A stretch of DNA of 64,000 nt from Legionellaceae bacterium (GTDB taxonomy: Bacteria; Pseudomonadota; Gammaproteobacteria; Legionellales; Legionellaceae): positions 62,001 through 126,000 of the forward strand of contig JASBUC010000063.1 in assembly GCA_030148065.1 (NCBI GenBank). The letters run 5' to 3'. A model generated the notes under the pieces. It was not told where the DNA came from. It worked only from the letters and a program-made list of their open reading frames with translations, and made no database searches. Shown here piece after piece: positions 1 through 8,318 of this stretch. Numbering within the stretch: position 1 is the stretch's first letter; each line of letters opens with the position of its first letter. Position numbers and translations under genes: made by a program.

Positions 1-1269
1 GAGGCTTGCTACCTTCTCGCCTGCCCAGAGCTCTGCCATTAAGCGCTCTTTTGCTTCTTGAGGGCCTTTAGAGGCTTTAATTAGGGCAATGACTTCATCG
101 ATGTTTGCAAGAGCAACACTTAAACCTTCTAAAACATGCGCGCGATCGCGAGCTTTTCGTAATTCATAAATGGTTCTACGAGTAACCACTTCTCGGCGAT
201 GGCGAATGAACGCACTTAAAATCTGCTTTAAGTTCAGCGTTCTTGGCTCATTGTCAATTAAGGCCACCATGTTGATACCAAAAGAGGATTGCATTTGAGT
301 TTGTGAATAGAGGTTGTTCACCACAACTTCTGCAATCTCACCGCGTTTTAATTCAATCACGATGCGCATGCCGTCTTTGTCAGACTCATCACGAAGGCCG
401 CTAATGCCGTCTATTTTCTTATCCCGAACCAATTCCGCGATTTTTTCAATTAAACGCGCTTTGTTAACCTGATAAGGCAGCTCGGTGACAATGATTGATT
501 GTTTGCCATTGTTTTTATCTTCTTCGATGTCATAACGTGCTCGCATCAAAGCACGTCCACGTCCGGTGCGATAAGCAGACAAAATGCCGGCTCGACCATT
601 AATAATCGCAGCCGTTGGGAAGTCAGGTCCTGGAATGTATTCCATTAATTCATCGATGGTCAATTCAGGGTTTTCAATTAAAGCCAAACAGCCGTTAATC
701 ACTTCGCTTAAGTTATGAGGTGGGATGTTGGTTGCCATACCAACGGCAATTCCGGAGGAACCATTGACCAACAAGTTAGGAATACGGGTCGGTAGCACGC
801 TGGGTGCAAATTCTGTCTCGTCATAGTTTGGGACAAAATCGACCGTTTCTTTGTCTAAATCTTTTAAAAGTGAATGAGCAATTTTAGACATCCGCACTTC
901 GGTGTATCGCATGGCTGCCGCAGCATCACCATCAATCGAACCAAAGTTTCCTTGACCATCGACTAACATGTAGCGAAGAGAAAAGGGTTGAGCCATACGG
1001 ACAATGGTGTCATAAACCGCTGTATCACCGTGTGGGTGGTATTTACCAATGACGTCCCCAACAACCCTTGCCGATTTTTTGTAGGCTTTGTTCCAATCAT
1101 TGCCAAGCTCATACATAGCATAGAGCACTCGTCGATGAACTGGCTTTAGACCATCACGAACATCAGGAAGGGCTCGCCCTACAATGACACTCATTGCGTA
1201 ATCTAAATAGGATTGCTTTAGCTCATCTTCGATGTTGATTGCAACAACGTCATCAAACGGGGCATTCAT
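1..1269 (-). CDS. gyrA: DNA gyrase subunit A, N-terminal part (runs off the left edge)
   Basis: Breakage-reunion subunit of DNA gyrase (type II topoisomerase that supercoils DNA with GyrB). The window holds about the first 423 codons, roughly half the gene. The N-terminus [18 protein letters not shown] and the winged-helix region are clear. The quinolone-determining stretch reads [15 protein letters not shown], so the Ser83-equivalent is Thr, as in wild-type Legionella and Pseudomonas, and Asp87 is kept. The catalytic tyrosine lies in [10 protein letters not shown]. Two ATGs lie close together; the one at 1269 is in frame. The gene starts after a repeat-containing spacer and shares the strand of the genes upstream of it. 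Confidence 0.98.
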   Translation of the reverse strand, partial: MNAPFDDVVAINIEDELKQSYLDYAMSVIVGRALPDVRDGLKPVHRRVLYAMYELGNDWNKAYKKSARVVGDVIGKYHPHGDTAVYDTIVRMAQPFSLRYMLVDGQGNFGSIDGDAAAAMRYTEVRMSKIAHSLLKDLDKETVDFVPNYDETEFAPSVLPTRIPNLLVNGSSGIAVGMATNIPPHNLSEVINGCLALIENPELTIDELMEYIPGPDFPTAAIINGRAGILSAYRTGRGRALMRARYDIEEDKNNGKQSIIVTELPYQVNKARLIEKIAELVRDKKIDGISGLRDESDKDGMRIVIELKRGEIAEVVVNNLYSQTQMQSSFGINMVALIDNEPRTLNLKQILSAFIRHRREVVTRRTIYELRKARDRAHVLEGLSVALANIDEVIALIKASKGPQEAKERLMAELWAGEKVASL

Positions 1270-1317
1270 AATCGTAATTTACCTACAAATGGATAAAATT
1301 TGAGGGGAAATAATAGC

Positions 1318-1345
1318 ATAGACTCAAGATACTTGAAAATGCATG
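1318..1345. repeat. Half-copy of the dispersed palindromic element (copy 1)
   Basis: The stretch ACTCAAGATACTTGAAAATG matches the left arm of the palindromic element seen whole at 15528-15691. No clear right arm is seen before the next gene, so this is a partial or decayed copy. It sits in the gyrA leader region. Confidence 0.6.
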
Positions 1346-1354
1346 TCTCACTCA

Positions 1355-1392
1355 GGGCAAACGCATGAATGCTTTTTTAGTGTTCAGTCTAG
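1355..1392. repeat. Dispersed intergenic repeat, type 2 (copy A)
   Basis: GGGCAAACGCATGAATGCTT resembles the intergenic sequences at 8258 and 60989. The common core is approximately GGGCAAnnGCATGAnnnnTTTT. This copy is the most diverged of the three. Confidence 0.4.
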
Positions 1393-1443
1393 GCAAAGTT
1401 GTTTCAAGGAGCGGAGTTTACATGCAATACCCGTAATGCCTTA

Positions 1444-1731
1444 CTAACCGCCAGCCCCAGGCCCTGAACTCACAATGGGTTCAGTCACTTCGCCACTCTC
1501 ATGGGTAGCTGGCAGCTCTTTTTGAGTGCTCATGGCCTTTTCCTCACCCATGTGATTTCCATCAGCTACTTTAATGCGACGAAGAAGCTCAGAACCCACC
1601 TGCAATTTTTTTTGGGTGTCTTTGCCCTCTTGTGCAATGGTGGCTTTGATCTCAGTAACAAAACCACTTAATTCTTGCATTACTTTTTCAAACTGCTGCT
1701 TAAATTCATCGCTTGCAGGTAACTCTGGCAT
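1444..1731 (-). CDS. Unrecognised small protein, 95 aa
   Basis: I do not recognise this protein. It is hydrophilic, with a helical, charged N-terminal half (residues about 5-55, Lys/Glu/Gln rich, possibly coiled coil) and a polar tail ending in SSGPGAGG. No signal peptide or membrane segment is seen. Its ATG directly follows the stop codon of the 229-aa gene upstream, so the two are almost certainly one transcript and translationally coupled. The arrangement makes a real gene likely although it is short. Function unknown; a partner of the upstream protein is the simplest guess. Confidence 0.6.
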   Translation of the reverse strand: MPELPASDEFKQQFEKVMQELSGFVTEIKATIAQEGKDTQKKLQVGSELLRRIKVADGNHMGEEKAMSTQKELPATHESGEVTEPIVSSGPGAGG

Positions 1732-2421
1732 TTAACTTAACTCCTTATCTTTCTCTAAGAGGTAGACCATCGATTTTTGGATGAAATTTGGCTCCCCTAC
1801 AATCTGATAGTCTTTTAACTGCGCTTTGCTGAGCTCTATACCAATCCCCTCTTGGCGAATTAATGTGGCTAAATAACTACTAAATTGCTCAGGGATATTG
1901 TGGCCTTTTTCTTTTAACTCTTGGGTAAGCTTAAGGCTGGTTTGCTCGCTTAATTCTTTCCAAGCCTTGGCTTTCTCACGAAGTTTTGTGAGCACCATGC
2001 GCTCAGTCACGTCGCATTTTTTTGAAAACTCGGCAAAGTCATCATTAAAATCAACCAGTTTCAAGCGAATGTCTTCCATCTCAGCTCGGTATTGCTGACC
2101 CGGCTCACCCTCTGATTTTTTCGCTTCCGCTGAGTAGAGGTAGTGTATCATCCGCTGTTGTAAAAGGGTTTGTAAATCATGAGCTTGATCGTAGACCAAC
2201 CCATTGAAGATGATCATTGCTGGCAATTTCAACAGATGGTAGTAGAAACTGTTTGCCTGATGAACCGTCAGCCGAATCACATAAGGGCTCAAGCGTACGT
2301 TTAATTTTCGCAGTATTTTCTCAGCTGTCATTAAACCATAACTGGATAACAGCGCCTGCCGAATGCTCTCATCGCGTTTACTAAGTTCTTCTATGATCGG
2401 ATTTGCATACATAATAGCCAT
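1732..2421 (-). CDS. Unrecognised protein, 229 aa
   Basis: Not recognised. The protein is soluble and mostly helical by composition, with a Lys/Glu-rich centre (residues about 95-175) that could form a coiled coil and no transmembrane segment. An AGGAG sits just upstream of the ATG at 2421; a second in-frame ATG nine bases further in has the more usual spacing, so the true start may be 2412. It is first in a two-gene unit with the 95-aa gene and is divergent from miaE. The C-terminus (LLEKDKELS) is acidic and polar, as in some Dot/Icm substrates, but this is weak evidence. Confidence 0.6.
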   Translation of the reverse strand: MAIMYANPIIEELSKRDESIRQALLSSYGLMTAEKILRKLNVRLSPYVIRLTVHQANSFYYHLLKLPAMIIFNGLVYDQAHDLQTLLQQRMIHYLYSAEAKKSEGEPGQQYRAEMEDIRLKLVDFNDDFAEFSKKCDVTERMVLTKLREKAKAWKELSEQTSLKLTQELKEKGHNIPEQFSSYLATLIRQEGIGIELSKAQLKDYQIVGEPNFIQKSMVYLLEKDKELS

Positions 2422-2484
2422 TGCTCCTAAAACCTGTTATAAAGCACATCCTAAATTCATTGATTACTTATCATTATAGCCAAA

Positions 2485-3123
2485 ATGCACATTTGTTCCT
2501 CCATCGATCTCAAGCCTTTACAAGAATTTTTACAAATCCCTACCCCTTCAAAGTGGATACAGGCCGCTAAAAAGAATCTTGATCTCTTGTTAATCGACCA
2601 CGCACACTGTGAGCGAAAAGCCGCTCTGACCGCACTTGGCCTACTATCTCGTTACCCTGAGCGTGGGGAACTACTCATTAAGCTATCAACTTTGGCCCGT
2701 GAAGAGCTCTTACATTTTGAAAAGGTCTTAAGCTTAATCAACAAGCGCGGGATCCGCTATTTGGGAATAAAACCCTCAGACTATGCCAAGGACTTGCATC
2801 AGTTAGCAAGCAATCAAGAGCCAGAGCGCTTAATTGACGCGCTCATCATTGGGGCCATCATTGAAGCTCGCTCCTGTGAACGCTTTGCCGCCCTAATTCC
2901 CCACTTAGACCAAGAGCTTGCCAGCTTTTATCACAGCCTTCTTAAATCCGAAGCACGCCATTTTAGGGACTACCTAGGACTTGCAGAACAATACAGTGAC
3001 CCAAACACTGTCAGGCTCCGTTGCCAACGCTTTCTCGAGAGAGAAAATGAGTTGATCAGCCAACCCTCTGAACTCTTTCGCTTTCACAGCGGCCTGCCTG
3101 AGGTGCTGCAAAAGGTTGAATGA
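2485..3123 (+). CDS. miaE: tRNA-(ms2i6A)-hydroxylase MiaE
   Basis: Non-haem di-iron, O2-dependent monooxygenase that hydroxylates the isopentenyl group of 2-methylthio-N6-isopentenyladenosine-37 in tRNA. Its 212-residue length fits the family. The di-iron ligands of the ferritin-like four-helix bundle are visible: Glu43 in AHCERKA, EELLHF (Glu74, His77), EARSCERF (about 127-134) and SEARHF (Glu156, His159). MiaB, which makes the ms2 group of the substrate, is encoded in this same window at 28294. The gene stands alone and is divergent from the preceding unit; no strong Shine-Dalgarno is visible, and a TATA-like stretch sits very close to the ATG, so a short leader or leaderless mRNA is possible. 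Confidence 0.93.
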   Translation: MHICSSIDLKPLQEFLQIPTPSKWIQAAKKNLDLLLIDHAHCERKAALTALGLLSRYPERGELLIKLSTLAREELLHFEKVLSLINKRGIRYLGIKPSDYAKDLHQLASNQEPERLIDALIIGAIIEARSCERFAALIPHLDQELASFYHSLLKSEARHFRDYLGLAEQYSDPNTVRLRCQRFLERENELISQPSELFRFHSGLPEVLQKVE

Positions 3124-3138
3124 TTTGCTCCAACTTGA

Positions 3139-3918
3139 CTAGTTTTTAAATGGCCTGTACGTTTCGCCATACTCATCGCTCTCCCGCTGCATTTCATAGC
3201 GCGTCGTATTATGATTGAATTTATCTAGAGCACTCTTATTTTTCTGAAAATTATCCATCGCAGTCTGCGGAGGCTGTTGCTTGCCATTTGCGATGTTTTG
3301 GGCTGTTTGCGCTACACCTGGATCTAACTTTCCTGCATCCTTGAGTACTTGTTGAAAAGCCACATCACGTTGTTTAATAATGGAGGGGTCGATTTTACGC
3401 CCAGTCTCAAACTGCTCTCCCACCGCGTTGGCAAAATCAGAACCGTAGGGCGCTAAGTGCACCATACTAGTCGATAGTCCTATTGCGAAACGAAGATTTC
3501 TTGCAAAGGCTTCTTGACTGGTAATCGAGGGAAGGTTTGGATCGTTGTAGCCCGCATTTTTACGCAATCTTTCTGTTTCTTTGATCTGTACAATTACTTC
3601 ATCTAATAAGTAGCAGATTGCTTTTACCATTGAGCTTGAGTGATAGAAAGCCGCCCCTGAGATATTCTCAGATTGAGCATTCGCTCGTGCTCGATCTTCC
3701 TCAAAACTATCTTTGCTTTTAGCGGTATTTGGTTGTGGGCTTGGTGAATTAGCCCTCTTTTCACCTTTATCTTCGCTTAACTGGGGATCTTTACTCGCAT
3801 CCCCTGCCTTATTCGCCATGGCTTTATTAGCTAAGGCGTTATCGGCTGCCTGTTGTGCTTCTTTATCCTTGTCTGCTTGAGTCTTCACGCCCGCCGGTTT
3901 CTTAGCGTCACCAGTCAT
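3139..3918 (-). CDS. Unrecognised protein, 259 aa; paralogue of the neighbouring gene (family X-1)
   Basis: Not recognised, but clearly homologous to the next gene (4075-4935). Both have a disordered, Lys/Gln/Ala/Ser-rich N-terminal third, then a conserved core (here residues about 90-165) with HSSSMVKAICYLLDE and RKNAGYNDPNLPSITS, then a divergent polar tail. No signal peptide or membrane segment is seen. The C-terminus (about residues 240-259) is rich in Glu/Arg/Tyr and resembles an E-block type Dot/Icm secretion signal; that is inference. A strong AGGAGG precedes the ATG, and an extended -10 box lies about 45 bases upstream of the start. Confidence 0.75.
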   Translation of the reverse strand: MTGDAKKPAGVKTQADKDKEAQQAADNALANKAMANKAGDASKDPQLSEDKGEKRANSPSPQPNTAKSKDSFEEDRARANAQSENISGAAFYHSSSMVKAICYLLDEVIVQIKETERLRKNAGYNDPNLPSITSQEAFARNLRFAIGLSTSMVHLAPYGSDFANAVGEQFETGRKIDPSIIKQRDVAFQQVLKDAGKLDPGVAQTAQNIANGKQQPPQTAMDNFQKNKSALDKFNHNTTRYEMQRESDEYGETYRPFKN

Positions 3919-3961
3919 GATATAACCTCCTAAAAAACAATACGTTTTACTAGATTGTTAT

Positions 3962-3970
3962 ATTATAGCA
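3962..3970 (-). promoter_or_regulatory. Extended -10 promoter element for the 259-aa gene
   Basis: On the minus strand this reads TGCTATAAT, a perfect extended -10 (TGn-TATAAT), about 45 bases upstream of the ATG at 3918. No good -35 box lies at 17 bp, which is acceptable for extended -10 promoters. It gives the downstream paralogue its own promoter, separate from the minC-lpxH transcript. Confidence 0.5.
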
Positions 3971-4030
3971 CAGACAGACCTTAAGAAATCCTTATTGACA
4001 GCCTTCTTTACAAATCGCTTTGCCATCTTC

Positions 4031-4070
4031 TATACTCAGAATACTTGAAAATAATAGCATTCTGAGTATA
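4031..4070. repeat. Short copy of the dispersed palindromic element (copy 2)
   Basis: Perfect 12-bp inverted repeat, TATACTCAGAAT and ATTCTGAGTATA, around a 16-base centre containing ACTTGAAAAT. It sits between the two paralogous genes and may act as a transcriptional or mRNA-processing barrier between them. It looks like a minimal form of the larger element at 15528-15691. Confidence 0.75.
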
Positions 4071-4074
4071 AGTT

Positions 4075-4935
4075 TTAGGGACTAGGACTAGATGAGCACT
4101 CACTTACTGGACTCTCTTCTACGTGTTGCCGCGTTTTCACTTCCTCTAGTACTCTTTTCTTCTGAAAGTTTCGGGTTTGTTGATTAAAATTAGCCTGCAA
4201 GGCTTGTGACTCTTCTCGGCGCTTTTTCAATTTGGCAAGATCGTCCTCTGATGCCTCCTCTAAACCGCTCGAATCCTCGGCCATCTTTCGAGCTTTCTCG
4301 ACTTTTTCTGCTTCTGCTTGCTGGATCAGCTGATTATAGAGTGCTTCTCGGCTGCGAGCGATGTTTGGATCAGACGCTTTCCCCATGCTGCAATGCTCGC
4401 CAAAGAAATTTCGCACGCTCTTGCCACCAGGCGCTAGGGCCAACATTCTTGTTTCCATGTCGATGCCAAAGCGTAAGTTCTGACAAAAAGCCTCAAAGCT
4501 GGTAATGGAGGGTAAATTAGGATCGTTGTAGCCTGCATTTTTACGAAGCTTCTCAATTTTTTGGATTTGTTCAATGAACTCATCGAGTAGATAACAAAGC
4601 GCCTTGACTAAGGAGCTGGAATGGAAAAACGCGGTTCCTGTCGACTGACCAGGGTTTTCTCGGTTTTGTCGCTCTTGCTCTTCCATCAGACTTCGCTGTC
4701 TGGCAGCTTGAGAGTCTTTTGTGGCAATCTTTTGCTCCGTTTCTTCCTCAGTTTCTGGCTCACTGGACTTAGCCGGCCCCTTGTCAGCCTGACTTGACTG
4801 TCGTAATTCTTGCTCTTTGGCCGCTTGCATTTTCTTTTTCAGCGCATCTTGTCGATTACTCGTCTCTTTTAAATTCTGCTGTTTTAATTGTTCGTCCCTC
4901 TCTAACGCTGGTGACTCGTGGGTTGTTACTGTCAT
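4075..4935 (-). CDS. Unrecognised protein, 286 aa; paralogue of the neighbouring gene (family X-2)
   Basis: Unknown function. Its core (residues about 100-180) aligns with the 259-aa neighbour: HSSSLVKALCYLLDE then RKNAGYNDPNLPSITS, followed by a similar NLRF...LAP segment. The N-terminal third is highly charged (Lys/Gln/Glu) and probably disordered or coiled coil; a second charged helical stretch lies near 200-250. The C-terminal 30 residues are Glu- and Ser-rich, resembling a type IV effector signal (inference). AGGAG precedes the start. It begins 18 bases after lpxH, so it is probably the last gene of the minC-lpxH transcript. The tandem pair most likely arose by duplication. Confidence 0.75.
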   Translation of the reverse strand: MTVTTHESPALERDEQLKQQNLKETSNRQDALKKKMQAAKEQELRQSSQADKGPAKSSEPETEEETEQKIATKDSQAARQRSLMEEQERQNRENPGQSTGTAFFHSSSLVKALCYLLDEFIEQIQKIEKLRKNAGYNDPNLPSITSFEAFCQNLRFGIDMETRMLALAPGGKSVRNFFGEHCSMGKASDPNIARSREALYNQLIQQAEAEKVEKARKMAEDSSGLEEASEDDLAKLKKRREESQALQANFNQQTRNFQKKRVLEEVKTRQHVEESPVSECSSSPSP

Positions 4936-4953
4936 GATGAAAACTCCTAAAAG

Positions 4954-5670
4954 TTAGAGGATCAAGTCAAAGCCGTGGCGCTCACTATACCACAATTCTG
5001 TTTCAGTCTCTCGCCAATCGCTTAGCACGATGCGCAAAAACTCTCCTTCTTGTGTGTTAATGGTTTCTTGCTCTGGACGGTGCGTGTGACCATGAATCAA
5101 AATCTGGCAACCATGACGTTTGAGTGCCTGTAAACAATCAGTCTTGACCACATCCGTTATCACTCTGCCTTTATCTTGCGATTGTGACTTTGCCCTAATA
5201 CGGCTGGCTATAAAAACTCGAACACGCTTAGGGAGCGTTAAAAATAAACGCTTAACCCAGACTTGATTTGTTAGTCGTCGAAAACGTTGATGGGATTTAT
5301 CAAGCGTACAAAAAGCATCACCATGCGCAAGCAAAAGTCGATGTCTATCAAGCAAGAGCACACTCGGATCAGGTAATAAGGTCATCAACGCCTGCTGACA
5401 ATAGCGCTCCCCCAATAAAAAATCACGGTTGCCAGGTAGAAAAAACACCTCACAACCACTCTCAGCCAAGGCTCGAATTTTTAGCGCCACTGTCTGCTCG
5501 AAGGCCGCACAAACATCATCGCCTAACCAAACTTCGAACAAATCTCCTAGTATATAGAGTTGCTTGGTGTTGCCTTGAATGCGCTCTAAATAAGCAAAAA
5601 ACAACGCGGTTAACTTAGGGGTTGCTTCGCTTAAATGCAAATCTGAAATAAAACGGGTTATCTCGCTCAT
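4954..5670 (-). CDS. lpxH: UDP-2,3-diacylglucosamine diphosphatase LpxH
   Basis: Lipid A pathway enzyme that hydrolyses UDP-2,3-diacylglucosamine to lipid X plus UMP at the inner membrane. Metallophosphoesterase motifs are all visible: SDLHL near the N-terminus, LGDLFEVW, PGNRDF, LLLAHGDAF and HGHTHRP near the C-terminus. The start is taken as the ATG at 5670 (MSEITRF), because it overlaps the minC stop as ATGA, a usual coupling signal; a longer TTG-started reading from 5685 is less likely. 238 residues is typical of LpxH. Cotranscribed with minC and probably with the 286-aa unknown downstream. Confidence 0.95.
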   Translation of the reverse strand: MSEITRFISDLHLSEATPKLTALFFAYLERIQGNTKQLYILGDLFEVWLGDDVCAAFEQTVALKIRALAESGCEVFFLPGNRDFLLGERYCQQALMTLLPDPSVLLLDRHRLLLAHGDAFCTLDKSHQRFRRLTNQVWVKRLFLTLPKRVRVFIASRIRAKSQSQDKGRVITDVVKTDCLQALKRHGCQILIHGHTHRPEQETINTQEGEFLRIVLSDWRETETELWYSERHGFDLIL

Positions 5671-6473
5671 AAAGGCTGGATGCAAAGCGACTCTTGCTCA
5701 TCTAAATAAACCTGCTTGGTACTCTTATCCTTTAGCTCTGGCAAATCTTCGCTTAATTTAAAACATCCTGCAATGGACAAAAGCTCAGCCTCTAATTGCT
5801 GACAGAAAATTCTAGCGCTTTTATCGCCTAAAATCCCAGCCAGAGCCCGTCCTCTTAAGGGGCCGTAGACATGAATGTTGCCATCAGCAAGCACTTCTGA
5901 GCCCCGGCTAACTGGCGCCAAAACAATTAAATCACAGCCTTTGGCGTAAATTTGCTGCCCTGAGCGAACTGGAGAGGTGACAATTTTTGCGTTGCTTTTT
6001 GCCATTTGCATGGGTGCAACAGTCTGCTCATCATTTCCTACTTCAGGCTCTTTAGGCTTTTGCGTGTCTTGTTCGTCTGGCGCTTTGGCCTCTTGATCTT
6101 TAACTTTAAATGGCTCAGGGATGTCAGTCATCATCTCTCCACCCTGCTTAGAAGAGGACGTGATGATGGATAAACCAACTTTAATTGCAGCTTTTTGTTG
6201 AATCAATGACGCCCCTTGGACTGCAATTGGCACCATGTTGACTGAGCGCATTGCATCAACCACCCCTTTTAAGTCAAAAGAGGCACCATTGAGAGGAGAA
6301 ATATCTAGCACCACTGGCGTGTAGACAAACATTTTTGGTGCTTTCTTAACCACTGCGTTTAACTCAGCCAGCAAAGGCTCAATTCTAACGGTGTGAAGCT
6401 CTAAAACCGTCAGGGTAAACAACCGCCCCTTCAATTTAAAGGCTTCAGCTTTGATAGGATCTGCAACACTCAT
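5667..6473 (-). CDS. minC: Septum site-determining protein MinC
   Basis: Inhibitor of FtsZ polymerisation that works with MinD to keep the division ring away from poles. An N-terminal MinC domain (about residues 10-110), a long charged linker (about 115-165) and the C-terminal beta-helix domain (GCDLIVLAPVSRGSEVLADG, VYGPLRGRALAG) are present. The start at 6473 (MSVADP) is preceded by a clear GAGGAG; the longer upstream reading is not used. minD and minE are not adjacent, which differs from enterobacteria, but a separate minC is known in other gammaproteobacteria. The linker is longer and more acidic/Gln-rich than in E. coli MinC. Confidence 0.93.
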   Translation of the reverse strand: MSVADPIKAEAFKLKGRLFTLTVLELHTVRIEPLLAELNAVVKKAPKMFVYTPVVLDISPLNGASFDLKGVVDAMRSVNMVPIAVQGASLIQQKAAIKVGLSIITSSSKQGGEMMTDIPEPFKVKDQEAKAPDEQDTQKPKEPEVGNDEQTVAPMQMAKSNAKIVTSPVRSGQQIYAKGCDLIVLAPVSRGSEVLADGNIHVYGPLRGRALAGILGDKSARIFCQQLEAELLSIAGCFKLSEDLPELKDKSTKQVYLDEQESLCIQPL

Positions 6474-6510
6474 TTCTTCAACTCCTCTCCCCATGAATAA
6501 ATTTTTTGGG

Positions 6511-6516
6511 TATAAT
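6511..6516 (+). promoter_or_regulatory. Candidate -10 box for fadD
   Basis: TATAAT lies 43 bases upstream of the fadD GTG, inside the palindrome GGTATAATACC between the divergent minC and fadD genes. The expected -35 position is poor, so this is only a candidate. The palindrome could serve both directions or bind a regulator. Confidence 0.35.
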
Positions 6517-6558
6517 ACCATGCTAAATTGCAATATGGGTACTGATAAGGAATGATTT

Positions 6559-8253
6559 GTGGATAGGATCTGGTTGGAGCATTACCCAAAACATGTCCCC
6601 AGCGACATTGTTTTTGATAATTACAATTCACTAGCCGATTTATTTTGCCAGGCCTGTAAACGTTTTGAAGCACTACCGGCCTTCAGCAATATGGGCACGG
6701 TCTTAAGCTATAAAGAAGTCGATGAGCTCTCTCTAAACTTTGCCTCTTTTCTACAAAATGACTTAAAGATGGTTAAAGGTGATCGCATTGCCATCATGTT
6801 GCCAAATGTTTTGCAATATCCCATTGCCTTGTTTGGCGCCTTAAGAGCCGGATTAGTCGTTGTGAACACCAACCCACTCTACACCAGCGATGAGATTGCC
6901 CATCAATTAAACGATGCTGGCGTTGAAACTCTATTGGTACTGTCAAACTTTGCCCATACGGTTGAAAAAGCGCTTCCTGAATTAAAAACGCTTAAAAATA
7001 TTATTGTCACTGAAATGGGTGACTTGTTCCCAACCTTAAAAAGAATCTTAATCAATAGTGCTGTGCGCTATGTTAAAAAGATGATCAAACCCTATCATTT
7101 TAATACTCCCATATCCTTTCGAAAAGCACTGAGCCAAGGAGCTCAGAAAACGTTTTCACGAGTGCGGATAACTCTAGAGGACACGGCCTTCTTGCAATAT
7201 ACAGGTGGCACCACAGGGGTTGCCAAAGGTGCCATTCTCACCCATAGCAACATGGTCTCAAACGTCTTGCAAGCAAGGGCTTGGATTGCCCCTAAATACA
7301 AACCTGGGCATGAAATTATTGTCACTGCGTTGCCGATGTATCATATTTTTTCACTTACCGCGAACTGTTTAACCTTTCTGGCAGAAGGTGCCTTAAACAT
7401 CTTAATTACCAACCCAAGAGACATTAAGGCATTCGTAAAAGAAATTGCCAATGCAAAATTTACCTGCATGACTGGCGTTAATACCTTATTCAACGCCCTA
7501 TTAAATTGTGCTAAGTTTCGAAAAAACGTTGATTTTAGTGGTCTTAAATTTTCACTCTCTGGCGGCATGGCTTTGCAAAAGAACGTTGCTGATAAATGGA
7601 AAGAAGTGACCAAGACCCCTATTCTTGAAGCCTATGGTTTAACAGAAACCAGTCCTGCGGTCACCATGAACCCTCATTATTTGGACGCCTTCAATGGCAG
7701 CAGTGGCTTGCCCATCCCCTCAACAGAGGTTTCAATTCGTAACGAACAAGGCATCGAGCTTGCGATAGAAGAAGAAGGTGAATTGTGGGTACGAGGACCA
7801 CAAGTGATGAAAGGCTACTGGAAGGCCCCTGAAGAAACAGCAAAAGTATTAACCCCTGATGGTTGGTTAAAAACAGGCGACATTGCTAAAGTTGATGAGA
7901 AAGGCTTTGTCTACTTAGTCGATCGCAAAAAGGACATGATCATCGTCTCTGGCTTTAATGTCTACCCCAATGAAATTGAAGCCGTCATTAGTCACCACCC
8001 CGGCGTCTTAGAAGTTGGAGTCATTGGCATTCCCTGTGAACATGGTGGTGAGAAAGTAAAAGCCTCTATTGTGCGAAAAGATCCCCTGCTCAGTAAAGAT
8101 GCGCTTCGTGCTTATTGCAAAGAGCATTTAACCGCCTACAAAGTACCGAAGTTCATCGAATTTGTCGAAGAGTTGCCAAAAACCAACGTCGGCAAAATCC
8201 TACGGCGCGCATTAAAAGAAAAAGCCGATCAAAAGCCTGCTGCCCCTCATTAA
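6559..8253 (+). CDS. fadD: Long-chain fatty acid-CoA ligase FadD
   Basis: Activates long-chain fatty acids to acyl-CoA using ATP, the entry to beta-oxidation; peripheral to the inner membrane. 564 residues, close to E. coli FadD. AMP-binding P-loop YTGGTTGVAKGAI is near residue 215, the YGLTETSP adenylate motif near 360, and the FACS signature DGWLKTGDIAKVDEKGF with the following DRKKDMI in the last third. The GTG start is supported by AAGGA upstream and by alignment of DRIWLEHYP with the known N-terminus. Together with the acyl-CoA dehydrogenase, hydratase and thiolase elsewhere in this window it suggests active fatty acid or branched acyl degradation. Confidence 0.96.
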   Translation: MDRIWLEHYPKHVPSDIVFDNYNSLADLFCQACKRFEALPAFSNMGTVLSYKEVDELSLNFASFLQNDLKMVKGDRIAIMLPNVLQYPIALFGALRAGLVVVNTNPLYTSDEIAHQLNDAGVETLLVLSNFAHTVEKALPELKTLKNIIVTEMGDLFPTLKRILINSAVRYVKKMIKPYHFNTPISFRKALSQGAQKTFSRVRITLEDTAFLQYTGGTTGVAKGAILTHSNMVSNVLQARAWIAPKYKPGHEIIVTALPMYHIFSLTANCLTFLAEGALNILITNPRDIKAFVKEIANAKFTCMTGVNTLFNALLNCAKFRKNVDFSGLKFSLSGGMALQKNVADKWKEVTKTPILEAYGLTETSPAVTMNPHYLDAFNGSSGLPIPSTEVSIRNEQGIELAIEEEGELWVRGPQVMKGYWKAPEETAKVLTPDGWLKTGDIAKVDEKGFVYLVDRKKDMIIVSGFNVYPNEIEAVISHHPGVLEVGVIGIPCEHGGEKVKASIVRKDPLLSKDALRAYCKEHLTAYKVPKFIEFVEELPKTNVGKILRRALKEKADQKPAAPH

Positions 8254-8257
8254 ACCA

Positions 8258-8300
8258 GGGCAAATGCACGAATGTCTTTTGGAGCCATTCGTTATTGAAG
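8258..8300. repeat. Dispersed intergenic repeat, type 2 (copy B)
   Basis: GGGCAAATGCACGAATGTCT followed by TTTTGGAGCCATTCGTTATT matches the 60989 copy at about two-thirds of positions and, less well, the 1355 copy. It lies between the convergent 3' ends of fadD and pabB. Confidence 0.5.
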
Positions 8301-8318
8301 TCGTTGCTTCGGTGCTCA

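Noticed and set aside
1020-1050. Thr at the GyrA 83-equivalent as a possible quinolone resistance change
   Set aside because: Thr is wild type at this site in Legionella and Pseudomonas; Asp87 is intact.
6511-6516. Strong promoter call for fadD
   Set aside because: Only the -10 is good; no -35 at usual spacing, so it is listed as a low-confidence candidate.
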